A program made the position numbers and the translations under genes. A DNA stretch of 64,000 nucleotides. Origin: Clostridia bacterium. GTDB taxonomy: Bacteria > Bacillota > Clostridia > Christensenellales > UBA1242. The stretch covers positions 283,563 to 347,562 of the forward strand of contig JAFUSR010000004.1 in the NCBI GenBank assembly GCA_017467585.1, given 5' to 3'. Of this stretch, positions 1 through 7,752 are shown in pieces (within the stretch, counting starts at the first letter, position 1; the number at the start of each line of letters is the position of its first letter). The notes beneath the pieces were generated by a model. It saw nothing but the letters and a program-made list of their open reading frames with translations, searched no databases and was not told the origin of the DNA.

Positions 1-1
1 T

Positions 2-361
2 GGCGACTGTGTTCGCGTTTGCCGTTATGGTGCAATCTTTATTAATGAAAAAGGCGTTGCGGAAGTTGATAGGGCAAAATGCACAGGATGCGGAGCATGC
101 ACTTATGTTTGTCCAAACAAACTCATAGAAAGAATACCAGCTAGCAAACAGGTTGAATTTATTTGTAGCAACAACACTGACAAAATGGGTGTTACTGCAA
201 AGTGTAAAGTTGGTTGCACTGGTTGTGGACTTTGTGCTAAAATTTGCCCACATGGTGCAATCGAAATGAAAAATGGAAATCCTGTTATTGATGAGAAGAA
301 ATGCACAAAGTGTAACAAATGCATTGGAGCTTGCCCGAATAGTTGTATTTCTAGATTATAA
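2..361 (+). CDS. rnfB: Electron transport complex subunit RnfB, C-terminal part (cut by window start)
   Basis: The reading frame is open from the window edge to the TAA at 359-361 and is packed with ferredoxin-type cysteine clusters (C-x2-C-x2-C-x3-C-P). Visible examples are CTGCGACTYVCP, CTGCGLCAKICP and CTKCNKCIGACP. This matches the C-terminal ferredoxin domains of RnfB, the membrane-associated Fe-S subunit of the ferredoxin:NAD+ oxidoreductase (Rnf) that couples electron flow to ion pumping. RnfB is usually the last gene of rnfCDGEAB, and a terminator follows immediately, which fits. A stand-alone polyferredoxin cannot be excluded because the N-terminus is missing. Confidence 0.8.
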   Translation, partial: GDCVRVCRYGAIFINEKGVAEVDRAKCTGCGACTYVCPNKLIERIPASKQVEFICSNNTDKMGVTAKCKVGCTGCGLCAKICPHGAIEMKNGNPVIDEKKCTKCNKCIGACPNSCISRL

Positions 362-366
362 AAAAG

Positions 367-389
367 ACACCTCACCACGAGGTGTTTTT
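367..389 (+). terminator. Rho-independent terminator after rnfB
   Basis: The arms ACACCTC and GAGGTGT form a perfect 7-bp stem around a short loop, followed by a T run. It sits 6 bases after the rnfB stop. Confidence 0.85.
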
Positions 390-523
390 GATTGTAAAAG
401 ATATAAGTTCTATTAATAAATAATAATTATAAAAATACAAAATTTTTGTGGATTAAATATATACAAAAAAAACTTTGTGTGCTATAATCGTAGTGTAAAA
501 CGAAAACAAGGGAGATTTTTATT

Positions 524-2041
524 TTGGAAAAAATTGCAGTTATTACTATTGACACTTATTCTGCCAAACTAATTATCGCAGGCTCAGAAAAACCAGAAAC
601 ATTTTCTTTGCTAGATAGCGAAGTTGAGCAAGTTAACTTAGGTCTTGATCAAGAAGACCATTTTTTGAAAAAACCACAAATTGATGAGTGTATTCGCGTG
701 TTGAAAGACTTTAGAAGAATTTGTGAAATGCACTCTGTTAAAAAAAGTTTTGCAATTGCAAACTTTGATGAAGAAATGAAACCAAAAAATCTTTATAGTT
801 TTTTTGATGAGGTGTTTGCAACATGTGGCTTTAGGTTTGAGGCGCTTAGTCCAGAAGAACAAAACAATTATATTTATTCTGGAATTATTAACACTTATGA
901 TTTGCCAAAAGGCTTAATTTCTTGCATTACACCAAATTCTGTTCATTTGATAGAATATAACAGAAGAAATGTTGTTAATTCTGTTAAAATGTCTTTTGGC
1001 CCAATAACACTTCTTAAAATGTATCCACTTGAAACACTTGGTGCTGAAAAGGCATTTGCAAAAATTGAAAAATATGTTGAAACCCAGCTTTCTGATGCGC
1101 CATGGCTATCTGCCGTTGACCCAGAATTTGCTTTTATTGGCAGTGGACTTTATTATACTGATCTTGCTAAAATGGCAAGAAAACTTTTAAAATATCCACT
1201 CGACAGGGACGATTGCTTTGCCGTGTCTAAAGATGATGCCACAAAAATTTATTCTCAACTTAAATCTATGGATATTTCTAGTGGTAAAAAACTTAAAGGA
1301 ATTGAAGAAAACAGAGCAGATGTGTTTGTTGCGGGTCTTGCAATTATATGTGGTGTGTTTGCGGCAGCTAAGAGGGAAAAAATAACAATTGCATCTCGTG
1401 GAATGGTTGAAGGTGTAATTCTCTCTGAATTTGTTCCTGCGACCGCTGAAAAACCAATTTCTGACGTCGTTGGATTTGGGCTTGCTAATAACATTGTTTC
1501 ACTTAGTGACCTAGAAAAAACTCATAGTGACAACGTTTATAATTTATCTATGCTTTTGTTTAAGCAACTTAGGGTTCTTCATAAGTTGCCAAGAGGCTAT
1601 GTTAAAATTTTAAGAATTGCATCTGTTTTGCATGATGCCGGCAAAAGGGTTAATTATTTAAATTACTTTAAATATTCTTACGATGTTGTGCTTGGCCTAG
1701 ATATCTTCGGAGCAGATCACAGAGAGCTTGTTCTTGCAGCGTTTGTTACATCTCTTGTTGGTGGCGGAGACATTTCAGTTGAAAAATGGGTTAAATATAA
1801 AGACCTTTTAAGCGAAGAAGATTTAGATGCTGTTAAAAAACTAGGAGTTATTGTTTCTTTGGCAGAGAGTTTTGATAGAACCAAAAACGGTGTTGTTGTT
1901 GACATTAATTGCGACATATTGGGTGACAGTGTTATCATGAAGACTGTTGCTGTTGGCGAATCAGAATATCTAATTAGAAAGGCTCTTGAATGTGGAAAAG
2001 AGTTTGAAAAGAATTTTCACAAGAAACTCGAAATTTTATAA
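524..2041 (+). CDS. Ppx/GppA-family phosphatase with C-terminal HD domain
   Basis: A 505-aa protein of the exopolyphosphatase/guanosine pentaphosphate phosphatase type. The N-terminal half (about 1-290) is an actin-fold ASKHA domain, starting IAVITIDTYSAKLIIAG, and the C-terminal half is HD-like with LHDAGKR (His370-Asp371). The first phosphate loop is less canonical than in typical Ppx (DIGSNSxR), so substrate choice between polyphosphate and (p)ppGpp is open. The start is a TTG at 524, chosen because an AAGGGAGA ribosome site lies about 9 bases upstream and no ATG fits. A TATAAT box at 483-488 gives a -10. It is single-gene and convergent with the mreB-like gene. Confidence 0.75.
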   Translation: MEKIAVITIDTYSAKLIIAGSEKPETFSLLDSEVEQVNLGLDQEDHFLKKPQIDECIRVLKDFRRICEMHSVKKSFAIANFDEEMKPKNLYSFFDEVFATCGFRFEALSPEEQNNYIYSGIINTYDLPKGLISCITPNSVHLIEYNRRNVVNSVKMSFGPITLLKMYPLETLGAEKAFAKIEKYVETQLSDAPWLSAVDPEFAFIGSGLYYTDLAKMARKLLKYPLDRDDCFAVSKDDATKIYSQLKSMDISSGKKLKGIEENRADVFVAGLAIICGVFAAAKREKITIASRGMVEGVILSEFVPATAEKPISDVVGFGLANNIVSLSDLEKTHSDNVYNLSMLLFKQLRVLHKLPRGYVKILRIASVLHDAGKRVNYLNYFKYSYDVVLGLDIFGADHRELVLAAFVTSLVGGGDISVEKWVKYKDLLSEEDLDAVKKLGVIVSLAESFDRTKNGVVVDINCDILGDSVIMKTVAVGESEYLIRKALECGKEFEKNFHKKLEIL

Positions 2042-2055
2042 TTATTTCAAGCAAG

Positions 2056-2083
2056 AAAAAAGCAGGAAATTTCCTGCTTTTTT
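2056..2083. terminator. Bidirectional terminator between convergent genes
   Basis: The arms AAAGCAGGAAA and TTTCCTGCTTT form a strong A/T-flanked hairpin with T runs on both strands, positioned between the ppx-like gene and the mreB-like gene. Confidence 0.85.
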
Positions 2084-2106
2084 GTTGTGTTTTTTTTTGT
2101 TTTGTT

Positions 2107-3117
2107 TTAGTTTGCTAAAACAATCTTTTTTAAAAGAAGTGGGTCGTCAATTAATTTTCCTGCTCCCCAGATGTCTGTTCTGGCAATTTCTGAAACATGA
2201 ATTTGCATGCCGAGTCTATTTCTTAAATATTTTTCAAGGCCAGGGAAAACAACTTGACTTCCTCCGAAATATCCACCTTCTTTGTAAACATCGTTTACAA
2301 TGTCTGGCGGGCAAGAACTGATTACGGTTTCAATTGCGTCGCAAATCTTTCCAAAATAGAAATCCATAATAGGATATAATTCTGAACTTGTTAAAGTGAT
2401 AAGTTTTGCCTCTTTGCTCGAATTGTCAACACCTTCAATGTCGACTGTTGAAGAATAGGTTGGAATAAGGCTTGCAATGTCTTGTTTGATTTTTTCACTG
2501 GTTTGTTGGCTTATGCTGAGGTTATATTTGTCAAGCACGTATTGTTCTATTGCCGTGTTAATTTTTTTGCCACCGATGTTGAGTGAAACTCCTTGAACAA
2601 TTGAGTTTTGAGCAAGAACGGCGATGTTTGTGCATCCACCACCAATGTTTACAAACAATTTTCCAAACTTGTTTTCAATGTTTGTGTCGAGACCAATTGC
2701 ATTGCAGATGATTGCAGGCAAAATTGTTACGTCTGTTATTCCTGCAGAGTAGCAAACTTTTTGAAATGTTTTTTTGTCTTCTGCAGTAATTCCGAGTGGA
2801 ACACAGAGAAGAGCTCGAATGTTTGGTCTAAAAAGTCTGTCAGGACAAACTTTTCTGATGAAACCACGCAACATTAATGTTGCAAGTTCACTGTTGTTAA
2901 CAAGGCCATCAACAATTGGAGAAACGACACTAATTCCGTAAGAGTGTCTTCCCTGAAGATTTCGGGCTTCATATCCAATTGCTCTAATTTCGCGACTTTT
3001 AACCGCTGAACCAGAAATTGCAATCAAGCTTGGCTCCTTTAAAACAAGTCCGTCGCCTTGGCGATAAATGGTTGTTGTGGTTGAACCGATTTTTATTGCG
3101 AGATAGATTGATGACAT
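2107..3117 (-). CDS. mreB: MreB-like actin homologue (rod-shape determination)
   Basis: A 336-aa ASKHA/actin-fold protein. It shows an N-terminal phosphate loop (IKIGSTTTTIY), a second phosphate region FVNIGGGCTNIAVL and the adenosine-side YFGGSQVVFPGLEKYL, in MreB order and length. The loop is IGSTTTT rather than the usual DLGTANT, so it is a diverged paralogue. ATG 3117 is chosen over a TTG five codons earlier because GGGGGAAAC lies just upstream. A -10 TATAAT (3157-3152) and -35 TTGTCT (18-bp spacing) precede it. In Bacillus mreB sits upstream of minCD in the same orientation; here it is next to minD but inverted. It likely polymerises under the membrane to guide wall synthesis. Confidence 0.75.
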   Translation of the reverse strand: MSSIYLAIKIGSTTTTIYRQGDGLVLKEPSLIAISGSAVKSREIRAIGYEARNLQGRHSYGISVVSPIVDGLVNNSELATLMLRGFIRKVCPDRLFRPNIRALLCVPLGITAEDKKTFQKVCYSAGITDVTILPAIICNAIGLDTNIENKFGKLFVNIGGGCTNIAVLAQNSIVQGVSLNIGGKKINTAIEQYVLDKYNLSISQQTSEKIKQDIASLIPTYSSTVDIEGVDNSSKEAKLITLTSSELYPIMDFYFGKICDAIETVISSCPPDIVNDVYKEGGYFGGSQVVFPGLEKYLRNRLGMQIHVSEIARTDIWGAGKLIDDPLLLKKIVLAN

Positions 3118-3300
3118 TATTGTTTCCCCCAATTTTTATATATTCAAATATATTATAACTTTCAGTGATGCAAAAAGACAACTGTTTTTTTGCAAGTTTA
3201 TTCGGTTTTCTTTTTTAAAAACATACAAAATGCGATTTTTTTTGAGCCTTTTCTTTTTCTTGGCAATTGTTGTTATGTTGTATTATTTGTTTAGAAAGTT

Positions 3301-4089
3301 ATGGGAAGAAAAATTTTAGTAACAAGTGGAAAGGGCGGAGTTGGAAAAACAACTGTTGTTGCGGGTTTGGCAAGGGCACTTGCTAGCATCAATGCAACTG
3401 TTTGTGTTGTTGATGGTGACATAGGGTTGAACAACTTAGATTTGTTGATGGGGGCTGAAAATAAAGTTGTTTATGACATTGTTGACTGCATGAGTGGAAA
3501 ATGTCAAATTAAACAAGCTATTATTAAAGACTCTTTTTTGGATAATCTGTTTATAATGCCAGCGGGCAAAAATTGGCCCTCTAAGCAAATTTTTTCATTT
3601 GACTGCATTGTTGATAAGCTTGCTTCAATTTTTGACTTTGTTGTTGTGGATAGTCCAGCCGGCATAGATAGTGGTTATTCTGCTGCAAGCAAACCATGCA
3701 GAGAGGCTATTGTTGTTGTTACTCCTCATATTTCTTCAATCAGAGATGCGAGCAAAATGCTTTCTATTTTGTCTGCCGACAATTCAAAAATTTCAGTTAA
3801 AATTGTTGTTAACAGAATAAGGGGTGATTTGGTGGCAAGTGGCGAGATGATGAGTCATCGCGACATCAGTGGACTGCTTAATGCTGATCTTTTGGGTGTG
3901 TTGCCAGAGAGTGACAGATATAATTTGTCTTCTTCTTTTGATTTTGCCTTTGGTTCGAAAGATGAGCTATCAGCCGCTTTTAAGATTCTTGCGCAAAACA
4001 TCGTTGATGACAAACAGGTTGAATTTGATTATCTTTCAAGATATAAAGGGTTTGCCGGCTTAATTCGCCGAAGATTAAAGAGGCTATGA
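3301..4089 (+). CDS. minD: Septum-site determining ATPase MinD
   Basis: A 262-aa ParA/MinD ATPase. It has the deviant Walker A GKGGVGKTT (residues 10-18), the VVDGDIGLNNLD switch I region and the switch II DFVVVDSPAGID. The last 15 residues (YKGFAGLIRRRLKRL) form the amphipathic membrane-targeting helix that lets ATP-bound MinD dimers bind the membrane. This distinguishes it from ParA and from flagellar FlhG. It restricts FtsZ ring placement. The next gene overlaps its stop codon by 4 bases. No minC is present on either side in this window, although MinC is the partner that inhibits FtsZ. Confidence 0.92.
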   Translation: MGRKILVTSGKGGVGKTTVVAGLARALASINATVCVVDGDIGLNNLDLLMGAENKVVYDIVDCMSGKCQIKQAIIKDSFLDNLFIMPAGKNWPSKQIFSFDCIVDKLASIFDFVVVDSPAGIDSGYSAASKPCREAIVVVTPHISSIRDASKMLSILSADNSKISVKIVVNRIRGDLVASGEMMSHRDISGLLNADLLGVLPESDRYNLSSSFDFAFGSKDELSAAFKILAQNIVDDKQVEFDYLSRYKGFAGLIRRRLKRL

Positions 4090-4328
4090 AATATAAAGAT
4101 ATAACAAAAAACAGAACAAAAAAAGTTTTGTTTATTGACAAACTTGAAAATCCCGCCAATTTTATGCAAACACTCAAACTTGAAGTATACTCATCATTTC
4201 GTGAATTTATGGATTTGAAGGCAGAAGACATTGTTATGAATGTGAGTATTGACGAATGTGGGGAATATAAAATTGAGATCGTGGTTAAAACAAAAAATAT
4301 AAAACCAGTTGGTGTTGTTTTAAAATAA
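4086..4328 (+). CDS. minE: Divergent MinE (cell division topological factor)
   Basis: An 80-aa protein that overlaps the minD stop (ATGA), implying translational coupling. An N-terminal basic stretch containing KKVLFIDKL sits where MinE has its MinD-contacting strand. The C-terminal half, LKLEVYSSFREFMDLKAED followed by an alternating beta-strand segment (YKIEIVVKTK), matches the helix-strand layout of the MinE topological specificity domain. In Bacillus this slot is empty (DivIVA is used instead), but many Clostridia carry MinE. The call rests on position, size and layout; overall identity to known MinE looks low. Confidence 0.65.
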   Translation: MKYKDITKNRTKKVLFIDKLENPANFMQTLKLEVYSSFREFMDLKAEDIVMNVSIDECGEYKIEIVVKTKNIKPVGVVLK

Positions 4329-4351
4329 ATTTTGATTGCATATATTTTAGC

Positions 4352-4954
4352 ATGTACTACAGCAATGTAAACCAGGTTAAAAGTTCAAGCAAAACGACAC
4401 GTGTTACAACCAGAAAAAAGCAACATTTTTTGGCCAGCTTTGTGTTGTGCTTGCTTGTGGTTTCTGGTTTTGGTTTAACAATAAACAGTGAGCATAAACT
4501 GTCAACATATTTAAAACGAATCACAAACAGGTGGGTGCCCAAGGAGGAAGATATTGGCAAAATAAAATTTGTCAATTTTTCATTTGTTGAAAATGAGGCG
4601 CAAAATGGTGTGTTTATTGTTTCGAGCCCATTCAAAAATTATTATGCAAACAACATAACAAAAACCAGTCTAGAAGTGTTTGGTCTTGGAGACCCAATTG
4701 TTATCTCGCCAATAGATGGAGTTCTTCAAAAGGTAGAGCTTAAAAATAACAAATATGACATATGCTTGTGTAATAATGATGTTAAAGTCTTTATTAAAGA
4801 TGTAGATTTTGTTTGCGCGAACGAGGGTGATAACTTGACAAAAGGGCAGCAACTTGCCGTTAGTTCTGCCAGCAGAATTATCTTTGAATTGCAATTTAAA
4901 TCAGAGAGTGTAGAATTGCCTGCTGCTGGTGCAAATGACACATTTTTTGAGTAA
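4352..4954 (+). CDS. SpoIVFA-like membrane protein (degenerate M23 domain)
   Basis: A 200-aa protein with one N-terminal membrane span (about residues 28-45) and an outside domain. The outside domain has the lysostaphin/M23 fold pattern: GDPIVISPIDGVLQKVEL, then EGDNLTKGQQLAV, then a final strand RIIFELQF. The metal-binding His and Asp residues of active M23 peptidases are absent. SpoIVFA is exactly such a domain; it holds the SpoIVFB protease inactive in the mother cell during sporulation, and spoIVFB is the next gene. Identification depends on this synteny (minD-spoIVFA-spoIVFB-rplU). TATATT lies 5 bases before the ATG with no ribosome site. Confidence 0.65.
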   Translation: MYYSNVNQVKSSSKTTRVTTRKKQHFLASFVLCLLVVSGFGLTINSEHKLSTYLKRITNRWVPKEEDIGKIKFVNFSFVENEAQNGVFIVSSPFKNYYANNITKTSLEVFGLGDPIVISPIDGVLQKVELKNNKYDICLCNNDVKVFIKDVDFVCANEGDNLTKGQQLAVSSASRIIFELQFKSESVELPAAGANDTFFE

Positions 4955-5010
4955 AAATACCTTAAGTGCTCACAATAATTGCGATAAATTGCTTTAAAAT
5001 ATTAATATAA

Positions 5011-5940
5011 ATGGTCAGTATGCGTCAAAAAATGCAAAATAAAATAAATATATGGTTGAAAAACATTAAAAACAACCACAACAACGGCGACGCCACGAAA
5101 ATTTTTATTCATCCAATCACTTTTGTGTTTGTTGTGCTAAGCTTGTTTGTTGGTTTGTTTTGGCTGTGTCTAGTGTATTTTTTAAGTCTTCTTTTGCACG
5201 AATATTGTCATGCTGTTGTAGCAAAAAGGTTAGGGTATCGTGCGAGTAAAATTGTGCTTTATCCAATTGGAGCATTGCTTTTTGGTGAGACCGATGAGTT
5301 TTATTTTAAAGATGAAATTCTTGTTGCGTTTGCTGGGCCATTAGCTAACCTTTCAGTTGTCATTTTGGTCGTTTTTTTGTGGTGGCTATTTCCTGAATTA
5401 TATAATTTCACTGGAGATTTAGTTGTCGCAAATTTAAGTTTGGCGCTTTTTAATATGCTTCCTGTTTATCCCATGGATGGTGGAAGAATTTTGCTTGCGT
5501 TGCTTTCTCGAGAACGGTCACGAAAAGAAGCATGCAAAATTGTTAAACTGGTTTCAATAATTTTTTCGCTGTCTCTTTTTGTTGTGTTTGTTTTGTCTTG
5601 TTTTTTTGAGTTTAGCTTGAATATTGGCGTTATGTCTATTGTGATGTTTATATCGGCCGTTACTGAAGACAAAAACTTGGTCTATAAAAGGTTTAGTAGA
5701 ACTGACACTAAAAAAAGACGCTTAAGCCATGGACTTAAAAAGGTTGTTCTTGCTTTTTCTGACGAGACAAAGCTGTCGAAAGTTTTTTCAAAAATAGATA
5801 ATTTCGCCATTTATGAAATTGAAGTTTATGATAAAAATTTACAACGGATTAAAACACTTGGAGAAAAAGAAATAGAAACTTTTGCTCTGAGGTTTGGGCT
5901 TGATGCAAAACTAAAAGAAATTTGCGGGCGATATATATAA
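5011..5940 (+). CDS. spoIVFB: Stage IV sporulation protein FB, site-2 metalloprotease
   Basis: A 309-aa polytopic membrane protein of the M50 site-2 protease family. The zinc motif HEYCH lies at residues 63-67 within a membrane helix, and the third ligand motif NMLPVYPMDGG at 148-158 (Asp156). A soluble C-terminal domain (about 225-309) is present. SpoIVFB cleaves pro-sigma-K in the mother cell, and its place between the SpoIVFA-like gene and rplU is the Bacillus order. An in-frame ATG three codons later (5020) is an alternative start; neither has a convincing Shine-Dalgarno. Its presence argues that the host can sporulate. Confidence 0.85.
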   Translation: MVSMRQKMQNKINIWLKNIKNNHNNGDATKIFIHPITFVFVVLSLFVGLFWLCLVYFLSLLLHEYCHAVVAKRLGYRASKIVLYPIGALLFGETDEFYFKDEILVAFAGPLANLSVVILVVFLWWLFPELYNFTGDLVVANLSLALFNMLPVYPMDGGRILLALLSRERSRKEACKIVKLVSIIFSLSLFVVFVLSCFFEFSLNIGVMSIVMFISAVTEDKNLVYKRFSRTDTKKRRLSHGLKKVVLAFSDETKLSKVFSKIDNFAIYEIEVYDKNLQRIKTLGEKEIETFALRFGLDAKLKEICGRYI

Positions 5941-5953
5941 ATATAAAATATTA

Positions 5954-5982
5954 TTGACATTTTGTTTTTTGTGTGTTAATAT
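5954..5982 (+). promoter_or_regulatory. Sigma-A promoter of the rplU-prp-rpmA operon
   Basis: TTGACA (5954-5959), 17 bp, TAATAT (5977-5982). It starts just after spoIVFB ends, so the ribosomal genes are driven independently of the sporulation genes. Confidence 0.85.
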
Positions 5983-5987
5983 TCTAA

Positions 5988-6072
5988 GCGTGCCACACGT
6001 AACGGGCAAACAAGACAACACTTTGGGTGTTGCGCCTAAGAAATAAGCGGTGAGACTGGAGAAGAGGAGGAA
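5988..6072 (+). promoter_or_regulatory. L21 leader RNA (ribosomal protein autoregulatory leader)
   Basis: About 90 bases lie between the promoter and rplU. They contain several short self-complementary segments, for example CAACACTTTGGGTGTTG, a perfect 6-bp hairpin, plus GC-rich conserved-looking patches that contrast with the AT-rich surroundings. Bacillota L21 operons carry a structured leader at this exact place (the Rfam L21 leader). A covariance-model search of 5980-6080 would confirm it. Confidence 0.6.
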
Positions 6073-6080
6073 AACACATA

Positions 6081-6386
6081 ATGTACGCAATTGTATTAAC
6101 TGGTGGAAAACAATATAAAGTTGAAGCTGGCAAATATTTTTTGGCTGAAAAGGTTGATGCAGCTGTTGGTGAAAAAGTTGAGCTCGACTGTTTGCTTGTT
6201 TGCGATGACAAGGGCAAAGTAACTGTTGGAAAACCATTCACCGGCAAAAAGGCTGTATGCGAAGTTTTGGAACATGGCAAAGAGAAGAAAGTTATTGCAT
6301 TTAGATATCATGCAAAGAAAAATGTTCGCAAACGTCAAGGTCATCGTCAACCATATAGCAAATTGAAAGTTATTTCTATTGGCTAG
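6081..6386 (+). CDS. rplU: 50S ribosomal protein L21
   Basis: A 101-aa protein of standard L21 length. It starts MYAIVLTGGKQYKVEAGKY and has the family signature near the C-terminus (FRYHAKKNVRKRQGHRQPY) that contacts 23S rRNA. GAGGAGGAAAA precedes the ATG. First gene of rplU-prp-rpmA. Confidence 0.97.
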   Translation: MYAIVLTGGKQYKVEAGKYFLAEKVDAAVGEKVELDCLLVCDDKGKVTVGKPFTGKKAVCEVLEHGKEKKVIAFRYHAKKNVRKRQGHRQPYSKLKVISIG

Positions 6387-6404
6387 AAAAGCAAGGGTAA
6401 CGAG

Positions 6405-6734
6405 ATGACAAAAGTTACAATAACAAAAAAGAGAAACTATATCACCACAGTTGAGTGTGATGGTCACACAAACTATGGTGAAGCAGGCGAAGACATTGTT
6501 TGTGCCGCGCTTTCTAGCGTTGTTCAAACAGCATTACTTGGGCTTCTCGCTGTTGTAGGCGTTAATGTTCAGGTTAAGCGTAATGATAAAAAAGGTTATT
6601 TAAAGTTTTCGCTTCCAGAGAACCTTTCAAGTGAAGAACAAGAAAAGTGTGAACTTATTTTACAAACCATGTTATGTGGGGTGTCTGACTTGAACATTGG
6701 TTACTCAGATTTTATTGAATTGGAGGTTAAATAA
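6405..6734 (+). CDS. prp: Ribosomal-processing cysteine protease Prp
   Basis: A 109-aa protein. It has the Prp catalytic pair in the expected positions: GH (His21) and [16 protein letters not shown] (Cys33), matching His22/Cys34 of the Staphylococcus enzyme. Prp removes the N-terminal extension of L27 before the subunit is assembled. It is encoded between L21 and L27, and the L27 in this operon carries the matching cleavage sequence. Confidence 0.93.
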   Translation: MTKVTITKKRNYITTVECDGHTNYGEAGEDIVCAALSSVVQTALLGLLAVVGVNVQVKRNDKKGYLKFSLPENLSSEEQEKCELILQTMLCGVSDLNIGYSDFIELEVK

Positions 6735-6736
6735 TA

Positions 6737-7018
6737 ATGAAAATGTTTATTAATATCCAACTTTTCGCTCACCACAAAGGTGGCGGTTCAACCAAAAACG
6801 GCCGTGATAGTAACGCTCAAAGACTTGGCGTTAAAAAATATGATGGAGAAAAAGTTCTTGGCGGAAACATTATTGTTCGTCAACGTGGAACAAAAATTCA
6901 TCCAGGCGAAAACGTAGGCATTGGTGATGATGATACACTTTATGCTAAAGTTTCTGGAACCGTAAAGTTCGAAAGAGTGGGAAAAGATAAAAAGAAAGTT
7001 AGCGTTGTTGCTGACTAA
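6737..7018 (+). CDS. rpmA: 50S ribosomal protein L27 with Prp-cleavable N-terminal extension
   Basis: A 93-aa protein. The mature part begins [15 protein letters not shown], the conserved L27 N-terminus that reaches the peptidyl-transferase centre. Before it lie ten extra residues, [10 protein letters not shown]. The QLF-A junction at residues 10-11 is the Prp cleavage signature (xQxF/A) known from Firmicutes. It starts 3 bases after the prp stop and is followed by a terminator. Confidence 0.97.
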   Translation: MKMFINIQLFAHHKGGGSTKNGRDSNAQRLGVKKYDGEKVLGGNIIVRQRGTKIHPGENVGIGDDDTLYAKVSGTVKFERVGKDKKKVSVVAD

Positions 7019-7035
7019 TTAATATCAAAAATAAT

Positions 7036-7061
7036 AAAACACCGAATTGTCGGTGTTTTTT
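7036..7061 (+). terminator. Terminator of the rplU-prp-rpmA operon
   Basis: ACACCGA and TCGGTGT form a 7-bp stem with an ATTG loop, followed by eight T. Confidence 0.9.
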
Positions 7062-7667
7062 TTATTTTCTCTTTGCTTTTTTGTTTATCATTCTATTGAT
7101 TTTTAGCTTATAAAATGGACCAAATTCTTTTCGAGCCATATCGTCGGCAGCCTCAAGACGATAGGCGTTAGTGTGCATTGTTGTTTCCCATGCATCATCC
7201 CCGCGGTATTTTCGATCTAGTTTTGACATTTGCTTGTAGGCGTATTTTTGTGCGTCTTGTTCAACAGATTGATTATTATATGCAGCAGAACTTTCTGCGC
7301 TAGGAATATATCCCTGCCAATTTTTGCGCCAGCGTTTAGCACGAAAAGCATACCATGGCAATTTTTTGTTGATGGTTTCATATTGATAAGCGTGGCGACC
7401 CTCATGAAAAATTGTTTCCATTCCGTGGAAACGCATTTTAGGGTCGGTGATAAGGTCGTCCCTGAGATATATCAACTTTTTTCCGCCTGCGGTGGTAAAC
7501 ATGCCAAGAGGTTTCCAGTTGTCGTCTGGGTGAATAACAACAGGCAACGGTTCACGGTTTTGTTTTTTTGCGAACTTTTTTTCGAGTGCATTATAAACTT
7601 CGAGTCTCTTTTGAGTTGAGAGCCTCAGCCATTTTCTGTGTTTAAATTTTCCAAATATAAATAACAT
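7062..7667 (-). CDS. Zincin-like metallopeptidase, unknown substrate
   Basis: A 201-aa protein with a clear HExxH zinc motif, TIFHEGRHAYQYE, followed by SAESSAAYNNQSVEQDA, where an acidic third ligand could lie. The C-terminus is strongly basic (NRMINKKAKRK). No signal peptide is evident, so it is probably cytoplasmic. The specific family was not recognised; similar small zincins occur in phage and mobile DNA. ATG 7667 (MLFIFGKFKHRKW) is chosen over an upstream in-frame ATG (7697) because a TTGCCA-17-CATAAT promoter ends 6 bases before it. Transcription would therefore begin at the ATG. Confidence 0.6.
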   Translation of the reverse strand: MLFIFGKFKHRKWLRLSTQKRLEVYNALEKKFAKKQNREPLPVVIHPDDNWKPLGMFTTAGGKKLIYLRDDLITDPKMRFHGMETIFHEGRHAYQYETINKKLPWYAFRAKRWRKNWQGYIPSAESSAAYNNQSVEQDAQKYAYKQMSKLDRKYRGDDAWETTMHTNAYRLEAADDMARKEFGPFYKLKINRMINKKAKRK

Positions 7668-7673
7668 ACTTAA

Positions 7674-7702
7674 ATTATGCACAAAACAGTTTGACATGGC
7701 AA
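7674..7702 (-). promoter_or_regulatory. Promoter of the zincin gene, abutting its ATG
   Basis: On the minus strand: TTGCCA (7702-7697), 17 bp, CATAAT (7679-7674), then 6 bases to the ATG at 7667. There is no room for a Shine-Dalgarno. Confidence 0.65.
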
Positions 7703-7716
7703 CTAATTTTTAACAA

Positions 7717-7745
7717 TTGCTTTAGTGGTCGAAATATGATATAAT
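7717..7745 (+). promoter_or_regulatory. Promoter of the glycosylase gene, abutting its ATG
   Basis: TTGCTT (7717-7722), 17 bp, TATAAT (7740-7745), then 7 bases to the ATG at 7753. Divergent from the promoter at 7674-7702. Confidence 0.75.
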
Positions 7746-7752
7746 TTGAATT

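Noticed and set aside
1986-2321. Plus-strand frame over the end of the ppx-like and mreB-like genes
   Set aside because: It overlaps two real genes and the terminator hairpin, and its Cys/Phe-rich translation is not protein-like.
4339-4351. Sigma-E-type promoter (CATATATT-like -10) for spoIVFA
   Set aside because: The -10 is suggestive, but no sigma-E-like -35 is present at about 14 bp. A similar box precedes the unrelated 13402 gene, so the leaderless sigma-A reading is preferred.
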